Shown piece by piece: positions 63,482 to 64,000 of a stretch of 64,000 nt of DNA (the stretch's first letter is position 1; each line of letters opens with the position of its first letter). This DNA comes from Lachnospiraceae bacterium. GTDB lineage: Bacteria > Bacillota > Clostridia > Lachnospirales > Lachnospiraceae. A program made the position numbers and the translations under genes. A model generated the notes under the pieces. It ran no database searches, had not been told where the DNA came from, and saw only the letters and a program-made list of their open reading frames with translations. Location of the stretch: contig JAFYMC010000002.1 in the NCBI GenBank assembly GCA_017556805.1, forward strand, positions 1-64,000. Direction: 5' to 3'.

Positions 63482-64000
63482 CTATTCCTGTTTCAAGCTG
63501 ATAATAATAATGGAGATATTGTCTTTCCCACCATACTCATTTGCTTTTTTTACTAATTTTTGAACCGCGTCCTGCGGTGCATTTGCATATTTCATTACCA
63601 TATGGCGGATTTCGTCATCCTCCACCATATTGGTTAAACCGTCGGTACACAACAAAAGAAAATCGGAATCGTCCCCGGTCTCAATCTCATAGAAATCCGC
63701 TTCCACATTCTCTTCTACGCCTACCGCACGGGTAATCACATTTTTCTTCGGATGAATCCGGGCATCCTTACGCTGAATCTCGCCCTTACGCACCATTTCT
63801 TCCACATAAGAATGATCCACCGTAACCTGCTTCATTTCATCGCCCAGCAAATATAATCTGCTGTCTCCCACATTCATCACATAGGTCCGGTCCGGAAACA
63901 CGGTTGCCGCCACAAAAGTCGTTCCCATGCCGTTCATCTCTTCATTCTCTCTGGCATGGCGAAGTACCGTTGCATTGGCGGTTCGCAACGCCTCTGTCAT
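63482..64000 (-). CDS. prpC: PP2C-family protein phosphatase PrpC, N-terminus outside window
   Basis: The last 172 residues are visible; a normal PrpC has about 245, so roughly 70 are missing. It removes phosphate from PrkC substrates and from PrkC itself. Metal and catalytic motifs present are GTTFVAA, VGDSRLYLL, the ITRAVG segment, LLCTDGLTN and GGKDNISIIII at the end. The methionine at the window edge is probably internal. It is 14 bases from prkC. Confidence 0.93.
   Translation of the reverse strand: MTEALRTANATVLRHARENEEMNGMGTTFVAATVFPDRTYVMNVGDSRLYLLGDEMKQVTVDHSYVEEMVRKGEIQRKDARIHPKKNVITRAVGVEENVEADFYEIETGDDSDFLLLCTDGLTNMVEDDEIRHMVMKYANAPQDAVQKLVKKANEYGGKDNISIIIISLKQE

Noticed and set aside
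1..64000. tRNA or rRNA genes, prophage or insertion-sequence transposases.
   Set aside because: No T-loop/anticodon arrangement, rRNA core sequence, integrase or transposase motif was found on either strand by reading.

Overview
The window reads as a chromosomal segment of a spore-forming, Gram-positive, low-to-moderate GC Firmicute of the class Clostridia, most likely a Lachnospiraceae-type gut bacterium. The evidence is a spoIIGA-sigE-sigG block directly after ftsZ, a PrkC/PrpC/RsgA block, an Ffh-YlxM-RpsP-KhpA-RimM block, strong GGAGG ribosome binding sites and consensus sigma-A promoters. No tRNA, rRNA, CRISPR array, transposase or phage gene was seen. Only one full gene, at the left edge, lies on the plus strand; everything else runs on the minus strand.

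Layout from left to right. 1-2.8 kb: a partial DUF2931 membrane protein and a plus-strand regulator with a LacI-type ligand domain fused to LytTR. 2.8-16.3 kb: the ribosome/secretion block rnhB, rbgA, lepB, rplS, trmD, rimM, khpA, rpsP, ffh, ylxM. It is interrupted by two accessory stretches: dus, an AraC regulator and a GH5 glycosidase; and a diguanylate cyclase, an EcsC protein, a tandem GNAT and a tiny 37-codon transcription unit. 16.3-26.9 kb: a Na/Pi cotransporter with an in-frame remnant behind it, then ribF, truB, nrnA, rbfA, infB, ylxQ, ylxR, nusA, rimP with a 200-nt structured leader. 27-33.1 kb: a c-di-GMP-I riboswitch in front of a large membrane-anchored VWA protein, an aconitase-family hydratase, a small membrane protein and CheX. 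33.2-42.4 kb: a ten-gene Mrp/Mbh-type cation/proton antiporter operon. 42.5-56 kb: sigG, sigE, spoIIGA, ftsZ, divIB/ftsQ, murA, ftsW, two class B penicillin-binding proteins, ftsL, rsmH, mraZ. 56.3-64 kb: an Lgt-like protein, ychF, thiN, a PilZ protein, rpe, rsgA, prkC and a partial prpC.

Themes that connect the genes. (1) c-di-GMP: a GGDEF synthase with I-site, a PilZ receptor with intact binding motif, and a c-di-GMP riboswitch controlling a surface protein all occur within 50 kb. (2) Division and sporulation: mraZ has four operator repeats at exact 10-bp spacing over its promoter start, and spoIIG has a Spo0A box and a long-spacer promoter. (3) Structured repeat elements with GCGTGCA-type terminal inverted repeats abut the U-tracts of two intrinsic terminators (after ftsZ and after the Lgt-like gene). 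Their central stems differ in sequence but keep their pairing. This family, and the 37-codon leader-like unit at 12.7-13.0 kb, are the best candidates for undescribed biology.
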